Assembly: GCA_019232625.1 (NCBI GenBank)
Contig: JAFANP010000039.1
Location: 1-64,000 of the forward strand
Direction: 5' to 3'
Source: Alphaproteobacteria bacterium
Lineage (GTDB): Bacteria > Pseudomonadota > Alphaproteobacteria > Sphingomonadales > Sphingomonadaceae
DNA: 64,000 bases
This document shows, one piece after another, positions 43,673 through 51,196 of this stretch (positions within the stretch are counted from its first letter, which is position 1; every line of letters begins with the position of its first letter). The notes beneath the pieces are model-generated. The model was not told the origin of the DNA and did no database searches. It saw nothing but the letters and a program-made list of their open reading frames with translations. The position numbers and the translations under genes were made by a program.

Positions 43673-44476
43673 ATGGCCAGCCAGGCGCCGGCTTACGGCG
43701 ATCGCGAGGTGTCGATCGGCAGCGTCTTCGGGCGTGCGTTCGGAACGCTCGGCACCCATCCGCTCGCCACCTTCGGGATCGCTTTCCTGTTCGGCGCCCT
43801 TCCCGGCGTCGGCTTGACCCTGGTCGTGCAGGTCTACCGGACGGAGCTGCTCATGCGGCTGGGGACGCCGGGCCTGTTCGCCGTCGGCGTCGCCTCCTGG
43901 CTGGTGGGCCTCGTCTTCGCGGTGATCACGCAGGGAGCGCTTGTGCGGGCGACCGTGGCCCATAGCGAAGGGCGCCATGCGAGCCTCGGCGAATGCCTCG
44001 CCGCCGGCCTCTCGGTCGGGTTGCCGCTCGCCGGCGTCGCCATCATCAGCGGCATCGGCACGGTGATCGGGTTCATCTTCCTCGTCGTGCCGGGCATCAT
44101 CCTCTACATCATGTGGGTCGCGGCCGGGCCGGCGGTGGTGGAGGAGAGGCTCGGCCCGATGGACGCCCTGCTGCGCAGCGCCGAGCTGACGCAGGGCGCG
44201 CGGTGGAAGATTTTCGCGATCGAGCTCGTCGTGGTGGTCGGCTATTGGATGCTCTCGGCGCTCGTGGCGGCGATCACCATCGCGATCTACGGCAGCGTCA
44301 CCGCCATGGCCGCCGCCAGCTCCGGCTTCCCGGCCTTCTGGGCCCTCGGCCTCAGCGCGATCACCCAGACGCTCATCTCGGCCGTCTGGGGCGTCGTCCA
44401 TACTTCGCTCTACATCGAGCTGCGCAACTGGAAGGACGGCCCGCCCGCGGACGCCCTGGCCGAGGTGTTCGGCTAG
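43673..44476 (+). CDS. Polytopic membrane protein, glycerophosphodiester phosphodiesterase membrane-domain type
   Basis: 267 residues with about six hydrophobic segments. GFIFLVVPGIILYIMWVAAGP and VVEERLGPMDALLRSAELTQG resemble the membrane domain family of YciC/GDPD-type proteins. No catalytic motif seen. Its TAG stop codon is provided by the edge of the 129-bp dispersed repeat, as for the ornithine decarboxylase. Confidence 0.75.
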   Translation: MASQAPAYGDREVSIGSVFGRAFGTLGTHPLATFGIAFLFGALPGVGLTLVVQVYRTELLMRLGTPGLFAVGVASWLVGLVFAVITQGALVRATVAHSEGRHASLGECLAAGLSVGLPLAGVAIISGIGTVIGFIFLVVPGIILYIMWVAAGPAVVEERLGPMDALLRSAELTQGARWKIFAIELVVVVGYWMLSALVAAITIAIYGSVTAMAAASSGFPAFWALGLSAITQTLISAVWGVVHTSLYIELRNWKDGPPADALAEVFG

Positions 44477-44602
44477 AGCCTGATCGTCTCAGGTTGAAAC
44501 GCCGGTGGCGCTTCAACCTGAGGCGTGAATCAGGCTCTCGATACATGTCTGGACCATGATTCACGCTTCAGGCTGATTCAGCCTGAAGCGATCATGGTCC
44601 AG
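44474..44602 (-). repeat. 129-bp double-hairpin dispersed repeat, copy 2 (inverted)
   Basis: Its reverse complement differs from 1761-1889 at only a few positions. Some differences keep pairing: the ACGCC/GGCGT stem becomes GCGCC/GGCGT, keeping a G-T wobble. It fills the whole gap between the convergent 43673-44476 gene and the SDR gene. Confidence 0.9.
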
Positions 44603-44605
44603 GCT

Positions 44606-45388
44606 TCAGCGCGGCGCCATGCGGATGGCGCCGTCGAGCCGGACATATTCGCCGTTCAGATAGCTGTTCTCCGCCATGAACAAGGCGAGACGGGCATATT
44701 CCTCCGCCCGGCCGAGCCGCTTCGGGAAAGGCACCTGGGCGGCGAGGGCGTCCTTCACGTTCTGCGGCATCATCGCCACCATCGGCGTCTCGAACACGCC
44801 GGGCAGGATCGTGTTGACCCGGATGCCCTCGTTCATGAGGTCGCGCGCGATCGGCAGCGCCATGCCGAGCACGCCCGCCTTCGACGCCGAATAGGCGGCC
44901 TGGCCGATCTGCCCGTCCTGCGCCGCAACCGAGGCGGTGTTGACGATGAGGCCTCGCTCGCCGTCCTCGAGCGGGTCGAGCGAGACCATTCCGAACGCCG
45001 ACTTGGCGATCATCCGGAAGGTGCCGATCAGGTTGATCTGTATGGCGAGCTCGAACTGGTGGATCGGATAGGGCTTGGCCTCGCCCGTCGTCTTGTCGCG
45101 GCCGACGGTCTTGGCGGCGTTGGCGACTCCGGCGCAGTTGACGAGGATCCGCTCCTGGCCGTGCGCCTCGCGCGCCTTGGCGAAGCCGGCCTCGACCGCC
45201 TCGTCCGAGGTGACGTCGACCTGCGCGAAGACGCCGCCTATCTCGCCCGCCACCTTCTCGCCCTTCTCGGCGTCGCGGTCGAACACCGCCACCTTGACGC
45301 CGCGGCCGGCGAGCGCGCGGGCGGTGGCCTCGCCGAGCCCGGAGGCGGCGCCGGTGACGACCGCGGCGATGTTGCTGTCGAGCTTCAT
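44606..45388 (-). CDS. SDR-family dehydrogenase, probable 3-hydroxyacyl-CoA dehydrogenase (HSD10 type)
   Basis: 260 residues. TGAASGLG NAD loop, Asp at the end of strand 2 (VAVFDRD) favouring NAD, catalytic Ser153, Tyr166 and Lys170 (YSASK). FELAIQINLIGTFRMI and KRLGRAEEYARLALFM are typical of type II 3-hydroxyacyl-CoA dehydrogenases. Likely role in beta-oxidation, fitting the thiolase at 45867-47042. Confidence 0.87.
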   Translation of the reverse strand: MKLDSNIAAVVTGAASGLGEATARALAGRGVKVAVFDRDAEKGEKVAGEIGGVFAQVDVTSDEAVEAGFAKAREAHGQERILVNCAGVANAAKTVGRDKTTGEAKPYPIHQFELAIQINLIGTFRMIAKSAFGMVSLDPLEDGERGLIVNTASVAAQDGQIGQAAYSASKAGVLGMALPIARDLMNEGIRVNTILPGVFETPMVAMMPQNVKDALAAQVPFPKRLGRAEEYARLALFMAENSYLNGEYVRLDGAIRMAPR

Positions 45389-45473
45389 GCACGTGACTCC
45401 CGTGGATTGCCGGCCGCTCCTAGGGCGAAGCGCGGGGCGCGGGCAAGCCGTGTCGGTTCATGTGATATGCATC

Positions 45474-45502
45474 TTGTATGCACCAAATCGCATAATTATA
45501 CA
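45474..45502 (+). promoter_or_regulatory. Promoter in an AT-rich island
   Basis: TTGTAT (45474-45479) and TATACA (45497-45502) are 17 bp apart in a ~50-bp stretch far richer in A+T than the surroundings. TGCAT-N5-ATGCA (45468-45482) overlaps the -35 and could be an operator; its TTGTATGCA resembles the TTGTATACA near the GntR gene at 56739. Confidence 0.5.
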
Positions 45503-45532
45503 TTCGCACGTTAGATGTGGAGTCGCGTGTAG

Positions 45533-45754
45533 ATGCTCGAGTGTTCCAGGGAGCGGCCGTGGGGGGTCCATCAGCCGGTCCGCAACGACGCCGTCTGCCG
45601 GCGTTGCGGGTGGACCGCGCCCGGCCCCGCCGGCGACGCGCGGCTCGACGCGGAGGCGGCGCGGATCGAGGCGCTCGCCCGCGCCGAGGCGCTGGGCTGG
45701 GACGTCATCGACGGCGGCGATGAGCCGGACGCCGAAGAGGCGCTCGCGGCGTAG
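45533..45754 (+). CDS. Small protein with possible zinc-binding CxxC
   Basis: 73 residues. MLECSRERPWGVHQPVRNDA is followed by CRRCGW, so Cys4, His13, Cys22 and Cys25 could form one metal site. The rest is an acidic Ala-rich helix. Preceded by a clear promoter. No family recognised. Confidence 0.6.
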   Translation: MLECSRERPWGVHQPVRNDAVCRRCGWTAPGPAGDARLDAEAARIEALARAEALGWDVIDGGDEPDAEEALAA

Positions 45755-45866
45755 CGCCGGCCGACGTCCGGCCGGGGCTCGGCGGTCGGGGCAGGAGAGC
45801 CGGTCGTCTTACGCTCCCGTCTCGGGACCGGCGGCGGCCGGGGATCGGGCATCCCGGCGCGGGTGA

Positions 45867-47042
45867 TCAGAGCCGCTCGAAGATGGTCACGTTGGCGAGG
45901 CCGCCGCCTTCGCACATGGTCTGGAGGCCGTAGCGCTTGCCGCGGGCGGCGAGGGCGTGGAGGAGGGTGGTCGTCAGCTTGGTGCCCGAGGCGCCGAGCG
46001 GGTGGCCCAGCGCGATGGCGCCGCCGTTGACGTTGAGGCGCTCCGGATCGGCGCCGATTTCCTTGAGCCAGGCGAGCGGGACCGGCGCGAACGCCTCGTT
46101 GACCTCGTAGAGGTCGATCTCGTCGATCTTCATGCCGGCGCGCCCCAAGGCCCGGCGGGTGGCGGGGATGATCTCCTCGAGCATGATCACCGGGTCGCCG
46201 CCGGTGACCGTGAGGTTGACGATGCGGGCGAGGGGAGTCAGCCCGTGCGCCCGTAGCGCCCGTTCGGAGACGACGAGGACGCCCGAGGCGCCGTCGCATA
46301 TCTGCGAGGCATTGGCGGCGGTGATGCGCCCGCCCTCCTTGAGCAGCTTGACCGACGCGATGCTCTCCGGCGTCGCGTCCGCTCGTATGCCCTCGTCCCT
46401 GACGTGGAGGCTCTCGCGGCCCTCCCCGTCGAGGACGGCGAGCGGCACGATCTCCGCGTCGAACGCGCCTTCCCCGGTCGCCCGAGCGGCCTTGCGGTGG
46501 CTGTCCAGGGCGAAGGCGTCGAGCGCCTCCTTCGCCAGCCCGTGCTTCTCGGCGATCATCTCGGCGCCGGCGAACTGGCTGAACATCGCCACACCGAACC
46601 GCTCCTGGATGCGCCGGGAGAAGGGGCCGGTGCCGATGCCGTGCTGCATCGGCAGGGTGAAGGGGAGCCCCATCGGCACCCGGGTCATCGATTCGACGCC
46701 GCTGGCGACGACGACGTCCTGGGTTCCGCTCATCACCGCCTGCGCGGCGAACTGGAGGGCCTGCTGGGAGCTGCCGCACTGCCGGTCGATCGTGACGGCC
46801 GGGACCGAGACGGGGAGCGACGAGGCGAGGACCGCATTGCGGCCGATGTGGAAGGCCTGCTCGCCGGCCTGGCCGACGCAGCCCATGATGACGTCCTCGA
46901 TCGCCGCCGGGTCGATGCCGGAGCGCTCGACGAGGGCGTCGAGGACCTCGGCCGCCATGTCGGCCGGGTGCCAGTCCTTCAGCGCGCCGCCCCTTTTCCC
47001 TCCTGCGGTGCGCGCGGCGGCGACGATATAGGCTTCGGCCAA
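45867..47042 (-). CDS. Acetyl-CoA C-acyltransferase (thiolase)
   Basis: 391 residues from TTG 47040-47042, chosen because AAGGAGG lies 8 nt upstream. Nucleophile Cys89 (DRQCGSS), His347 (GHPLGASG) and Cys377 (CEGGGLAN). Degradative or biosynthetic direction cannot be told; neighbour of an HSD10-type dehydrogenase suggests the last step of beta-oxidation. Confidence 0.92.
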   Translation of the reverse strand: MAEAYIVAAARTAGGKRGGALKDWHPADMAAEVLDALVERSGIDPAAIEDVIMGCVGQAGEQAFHIGRNAVLASSLPVSVPAVTIDRQCGSSQQALQFAAQAVMSGTQDVVVASGVESMTRVPMGLPFTLPMQHGIGTGPFSRRIQERFGVAMFSQFAGAEMIAEKHGLAKEALDAFALDSHRKAARATGEGAFDAEIVPLAVLDGEGRESLHVRDEGIRADATPESIASVKLLKEGGRITAANASQICDGASGVLVVSERALRAHGLTPLARIVNLTVTGGDPVIMLEEIIPATRRALGRAGMKIDEIDLYEVNEAFAPVPLAWLKEIGADPERLNVNGGAIALGHPLGASGTKLTTTLLHALAARGKRYGLQTMCEGGGLANVTIFERL

Positions 47043-47082
47043 GGCGGATCCTCCTTCGGGCGGCGGTTGGGGTGGCGGGAAC

Positions 47083-47093
47083 GGGACAGTAAC
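47083..47093 (+). repeat. Solitary REP-like fragment GGGACAGTAAC
   Basis: Eleven bases identical to the start of the 21-bp REP unit, without an inverted partner, directly before the 47097 start codon. Confidence 0.45.
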
Positions 47094-47096
47094 GTT

Positions 47097-47345
47097 ATGA
47101 ACCGGCCCATGGCCGAAAATCCCCTGACGCGCCACCTCCGGGAGGTGGATGAGACCTATGCCGAGCATTTCGGCCACGCCGCCGGCTTCGGCCTGCGCAT
47201 GATCGGCGGCGGCCTCGCCTGCCTCGTCCATGCGGTCTGCCCCTGGCTCTTCGCCAATACCGGCAGCGAGACGGTGCGGCGGCTCAGCGGCACGCTCCTG
47301 AAGCGCGCCGACCGCCCCAATTGGGAGCGCCATCCGATCATCTGA
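47097..47345 (+). CDS. DUF6356-type small protein
   Basis: 82 residues; a second Met at residue 5 is a possible start. ETYAEHFGHAAGFGLRMIGG and LACLVHAVCPWLFANTGSE match small sphingomonad/alphaproteobacterial proteins of DUF6356, with one hydrophobic helix (about 32-52). Function unknown. Divergent from the thiolase gene. Confidence 0.75.
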   Translation: MNRPMAENPLTRHLREVDETYAEHFGHAAGFGLRMIGGGLACLVHAVCPWLFANTGSETVRRLSGTLLKRADRPNWERHPII

Positions 47346-47470
47346 CCGTCCGGGATCGGACACGGTGATGTGCGGCGGCGGACACTGACGCCGCCCGACG
47401 CGAGGCGCCGCATCGGCGCGGGCGATGGCGCGCTTCTTGCAGCCTTGGTGGGAAACGGAAGGGGACATTC

Positions 47471-49528
47471 GTGCTTCGATACGGGCGCTGGGCGGGAGTG
47501 GCGGCGGCAGGTTGGTTCGCGCTGGCGGCGGCCGGCGCGGCCGCGCAGACGGTGGGGCCGGGCGGGCGCACGGTCTACGAGGCGGCCTATTTCACGACCT
47601 TCTCGCCCTCGACCGCGCTCGACATCGTCCGACGCATCCCCGGCTTCACGCTCGAGGTCGGCGACAGCGAGGTGAGGGGGTTCGGCCAGGCGGCCGGCAA
47701 CCTGGTGATCAACGGCCAGCGGCCGAGCTCCAAGGCGGACACGCTCGACACCATCCTCGCCCGCATCCCGGCGAGCCGGGTGGCGCGGATCGAGATCGGG
47801 CCCGGCGACCTGTTCGGCTCCGAATTCTCCGGCAAGCCCCAGGTCGTCAACCTGGTGCTCACCGCCGGCGGCGGCCTGGCGGGAACCGTCAACGCCTCGG
47901 TGATGCGCACCTTCGAGGGGAAGATCGCGCCGCAGGGCAGCGTCTCGCTGCTGCTGAGGCGCGGCCGGTCCACGTTCAACGCCTCGGCCGGATACGACAA
48001 TTACCACCAGAACGAGGAGGGCTACGACCGGCTGACGACGCTCCCCGACGGAGGCTTGTTCGAGTATCGCCGCAAGACGAACGACATCGCCGACCGCGAT
48101 GCCTATGTGTCCGGATCGTGGGAGCTCAACGACGGCGCCAACCGCACCGCCCACGTCAATTTCCGCGCCGCCCGCTACTGGTTCGACCTCAGGCAGACGA
48201 ACGACGTGACGCCGCGCACCGGTCCGGTGCGCGACGACCGGCTGAGCCAGGATTACGACCGGCGCAACATCGAGCTGGGCGGCGACGTCACCCGACCCTT
48301 CCTCGGCGGCGGGCTCAAGCTGATCGGCCTCGCCACCCGGCGCCACCGCCACAATGTCGACACCTCGCTGAACCGGGTGAAGAGCCAGGTGACCGGCGGG
48401 TCGGTCCAGGACCTCAAGGACGACCGCGACGAGACGGTGGGGCGGATCGTCTGGAACCGCTCCAACCTCGCCGGCTGGAGCGTCGAGACCGGGGCGGAGG
48501 GGGTGCTGAACAAGCTGGACAGCGACAACAACGTCTTCCTGCTCGACGCCGGCGGCGGGCGCACGCGCTTCGACCTGCCGATCGACCAGGCGGTGGTGAA
48601 GGAATATCGCGGCGAGGCCTTCGTCAATGCCGGCCGGCCGCTGTCGAAGACCCTGCGCGTGGACCTCGGCCTTACCTACGAGGCGTCCCGCCTCACCGTC
48701 AGCGGCGACGCGACGGCGGAGCGGGTCCTGAAGTTCCTGAAGCCCAAGGCGACCTTCGACTGGCGGCCCGGGAAAGGCTGGCACGCCCAGCTCTCCCTCT
48801 CGCGCACGGTGGCGCAGCTTCAGTTCGAGGACTTCATCAGCCTCGCCGAGCTGACCAACGACCGCGTCAACGGCGGCAATGCCGATCTCGTGCCGCAGCG
48901 CGCCTGGGAGCTGCTCGCGACGCTGGAGCGGCCGATCCTCGGCGACGGCCTCGTCAAGGTGGAGGCGGGCTACAACCGGGTCTCGCTGGTCCAGGACCGC
49001 ATCCCGACCCCGGAGGGCTTCGACGCGCCGGGCAATCTGGGCGACGGGAGCGTCTTCATCCTCAGGAACACGATCGACGCGCCGCTCGGCCGGCTCGGGA
49101 TCAAGGGCGGCCGCCTGTCCGTCTACCTCTCCTACGTCAAGACGTCGGTTCAGGACCCCTATACGCTTCGCGACCGCCCCTTCTCGGGCAACTCGCCTTT
49201 CGTCTTCGACGTCAACTTCCGCCAGGATCTCGGCAAGTTCGCCTGGGGCCTGGAGGCGAGCGGCAACGCCGCCAACCGCTTCTACCGGCGCAACGAGATC
49301 GACAAGCCCTACGGCTCCATCCCCTACGTCTCGGCCTTCGCAGAATACCGGCCGACGGCGAAGACGACGATCCGCCTCAGCCTGGACAACCTGACCGACG
49401 GCCCCGCCTACCGGGCGCGGACCTTCTTCTCGCCGGACCGTCGCAACCCGAACCCCGATCTGTTCGAATATCGCTTCCGCAACAAGCACGTCGTGCCTCA
49501 GCTGAGCCTCAAGCACAGCTTCGGCTGA
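47471..49528 (+). CDS. TonB-dependent receptor-like outer membrane protein
   Basis: 685 residues from GTG. Signal peptide (to about residue 25, AGAAAQ), then a plug domain (STALDIVRRIPGF...RGFGQAAGNLVINGQRPSSK) and a long beta-barrel of the OMP_b-brl_3 type. A TonB box is not obvious. Last residues ...SLKHSFG form the final barrel strand, with Phe next to last. Substrate unknown. Convergent with cysQ with a 3-bp gap. Confidence 0.85.
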   Translation: MLRYGRWAGVAAAGWFALAAAGAAAQTVGPGGRTVYEAAYFTTFSPSTALDIVRRIPGFTLEVGDSEVRGFGQAAGNLVINGQRPSSKADTLDTILARIPASRVARIEIGPGDLFGSEFSGKPQVVNLVLTAGGGLAGTVNASVMRTFEGKIAPQGSVSLLLRRGRSTFNASAGYDNYHQNEEGYDRLTTLPDGGLFEYRRKTNDIADRDAYVSGSWELNDGANRTAHVNFRAARYWFDLRQTNDVTPRTGPVRDDRLSQDYDRRNIELGGDVTRPFLGGGLKLIGLATRRHRHNVDTSLNRVKSQVTGGSVQDLKDDRDETVGRIVWNRSNLAGWSVETGAEGVLNKLDSDNNVFLLDAGGGRTRFDLPIDQAVVKEYRGEAFVNAGRPLSKTLRVDLGLTYEASRLTVSGDATAERVLKFLKPKATFDWRPGKGWHAQLSLSRTVAQLQFEDFISLAELTNDRVNGGNADLVPQRAWELLATLERPILGDGLVKVEAGYNRVSLVQDRIPTPEGFDAPGNLGDGSVFILRNTIDAPLGRLGIKGGRLSVYLSYVKTSVQDPYTLRDRPFSGNSPFVFDVNFRQDLGKFAWGLEASGNAANRFYRRNEIDKPYGSIPYVSAFAEYRPTAKTTIRLSLDNLTDGPAYRARTFFSPDRRNPNPDLFEYRFRNKHVVPQLSLKHSFG

Positions 49529-49531
49529 GGC

Positions 49532-50308
49532 TCAGCGCCCCCAGGCGATGAAGTGCGGGTTCTCGAAGCGGCGGTCGCGCTTGCCGTAGGCGAGCGGGCC
49601 GGTCTCCCGGTCCGCCTGGTCGAGCGCCGCCACCCGGCCTCCGGCGGCCGTCAGCACCGCCTGGCCGGCGGCCGTGTCCCACTCGCAGGTGGGGCCGTAG
49701 CGCGGGTAGACGTCGGCCGTGCCTTCCGCGACGAGGCAGAATTTGAGCGACGAGCCGGAGGGGACGTAGCGGACGATGCCGAGGCGGGCGTTGCGCGCCT
49801 CGGTGCCCTGGGCGGCGTGGTTGCGGCTGCCCACCCCGGTGAGGCCGTCGGCGGGCGGGGCGCGCGGCGCGATGGCCTCCGCCGCGCCGCCGTCGCGGGC
49901 CCGCCACGCGCCGTCGCCGGCCTCGCCCCAGTAGAGAAGCTTCGCGTCGGGGGCGTAGACCACGCCGGCGATCGGCGCGCCCTCGTCGACGAGGGCGATG
50001 TTGACGGTGAACTCTCCGGTGCGGCGGACGAAGCCCTTGGTGCCGTCGAGAGGGTCGACGCAGAAGAAGCGGCGGCCGAGCTCGGGCACGCGTCCGGCCG
50101 CGGCTTCCTCCTCGGCGAGGATGTGAATGTCGGGGAAAGCGGCATGGAGGCGGTGCAGGATGATCTCCTCGGCGAGCCGGTCGGCGAGGGTGACGGGGGA
50201 GCCGTCGGGCTTCTCCTCGACGGCGCAGCCTTCGCCGTAGAGGCGTTCGATCTCGGCGCCGGCCTCCAGGGCGGCGTCGATCATGACCCGGAGGAGGGGC
50301 GACGTCAT
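49532..50308 (-). CDS. cysQ: 3'(2'),5'-bisphosphate nucleotidase CysQ family
   Basis: 258 residues, inositol monophosphatase fold. Metal ligands in LAEEEAA, CVDPLDGTKGF and CEWDTAAG. Hydrolyses PAP left by sulfate assimilation; the DPLDGTKGF form matches CysQ better than SuhB. ATGA overlap with fghA. Confidence 0.9.
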   Translation of the reverse strand: MTSPLLRVMIDAALEAGAEIERLYGEGCAVEEKPDGSPVTLADRLAEEIILHRLHAAFPDIHILAEEEAAAGRVPELGRRFFCVDPLDGTKGFVRRTGEFTVNIALVDEGAPIAGVVYAPDAKLLYWGEAGDGAWRARDGGAAEAIAPRAPPADGLTGVGSRNHAAQGTEARNARLGIVRYVPSGSSLKFCLVAEGTADVYPRYGPTCEWDTAAGQAVLTAAGGRVAALDQADRETGPLAYGKRDRRFENPHFIAWGR

Positions 50309-51150
50309 GGAGCGAGCCGCTCCGCGTGCCAGCGCAGGTGATCCTCCATGAAGGTGGCGATGAAATAATAGCTGTGGTCGTAGCCCGGCTGCAGGCGCAG
50401 AATGAGCGGGATTCCGGCCGCGCGGCACGCCGCCTCGAGCCGCTCCGGCTTCAATTGCTCATCGAGGAACGTGTCGCAAGTCCCTTGATCTGCTAGGATT
50501 TCTGGGACTCGCGCGCCCGCCTCGATCAGCGCCACCGCATCATGCCGGCGCCAGGCGGCGCGATCCGGCCCGAGATAGCGGCCGAGCGCCTTCTCGCCCC
50601 ACGGCACCTCGCTGGGCGCGACGATCGGGGCGAAGGCGGAGACGCTGCGGTAGCGGCCGGGATTGCGCAAGGCGAGGGTGAGTGCGCCGTGGCCGCCCAT
50701 CGAATGGCCGGTGATCCCCTGCCGCGCCGCATCGACCGGGAAATGGGCCGCGAGATACGTTGGAAGCTCCCCGCTTATGTAGCTCGCCATTCGATAATGC
50801 GCCGCGTAGGGCGCCTCCGTCGCATCGACGTAGAAGCCGGCGCCCTGGCCGAAATCGTAACCGGGATCGTCCGGGACGTCCGCCCCGCGCGGGCTGGTGT
50901 CGGGCGCGACGAGGACGAGGCCGAGCTCGGCGCAGACGCGCTGGTAGCCGCCTTTCTCCATCACGTTGGCGTGGGTGCAGGTGAGGCCGGAAAGATACCA
51001 GAGCACCGGGAGCTTCGCGCCGGCGGCCTCCGCCTGGGGCGGGAGGTAGACGGCGAACGTCATGTCGGTGCCGGTCTCCCGGCTGGCATGGCGGTAGACG
51101 CCCTGCGTGCCGCCGAAGGATTTGACGGTGGAGAGGGTCTCTAGGGTCAT
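50305..51150 (-). CDS. fghA: S-formylglutathione hydrolase
   Basis: 281 residues, esterase D family. Nucleophile Ser150 (GHSMGG), His259 region (GYDHSYYF), and the diagnostic LSGLTCTHANVMEKGG. Hydrolyses S-formylglutathione to formate, the step after AdhC (54242-55354), from which it is separated by a large KAP NTPase gene. Confidence 0.94.
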   Translation of the reverse strand: MTLETLSTVKSFGGTQGVYRHASRETGTDMTFAVYLPPQAEAAGAKLPVLWYLSGLTCTHANVMEKGGYQRVCAELGLVLVAPDTSPRGADVPDDPGYDFGQGAGFYVDATEAPYAAHYRMASYISGELPTYLAAHFPVDAARQGITGHSMGGHGALTLALRNPGRYRSVSAFAPIVAPSEVPWGEKALGRYLGPDRAAWRRHDAVALIEAGARVPEILADQGTCDTFLDEQLKPERLEAACRAAGIPLILRLQPGYDHSYYFIATFMEDHLRWHAERLAP

Positions 51151-51196
51151 GGCCGCTTCCGTCGCTCCAAGGACGGGGAAAGTCCAGCACCGCGGC

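Noticed and set aside
45517-45723. 68-codon Arg-rich frame overlapping the 45533 gene
   Set aside because: Arg-rich out-of-frame shadow of the 45533-45754 gene, which has the CxxC motif and ordinary composition.
47156-49516. A 786-codon open frame opposite the TonB-receptor-like gene
   Set aside because: Shadow frame; the sense strand has a signal peptide, plug and barrel, while the antisense product has no structure.
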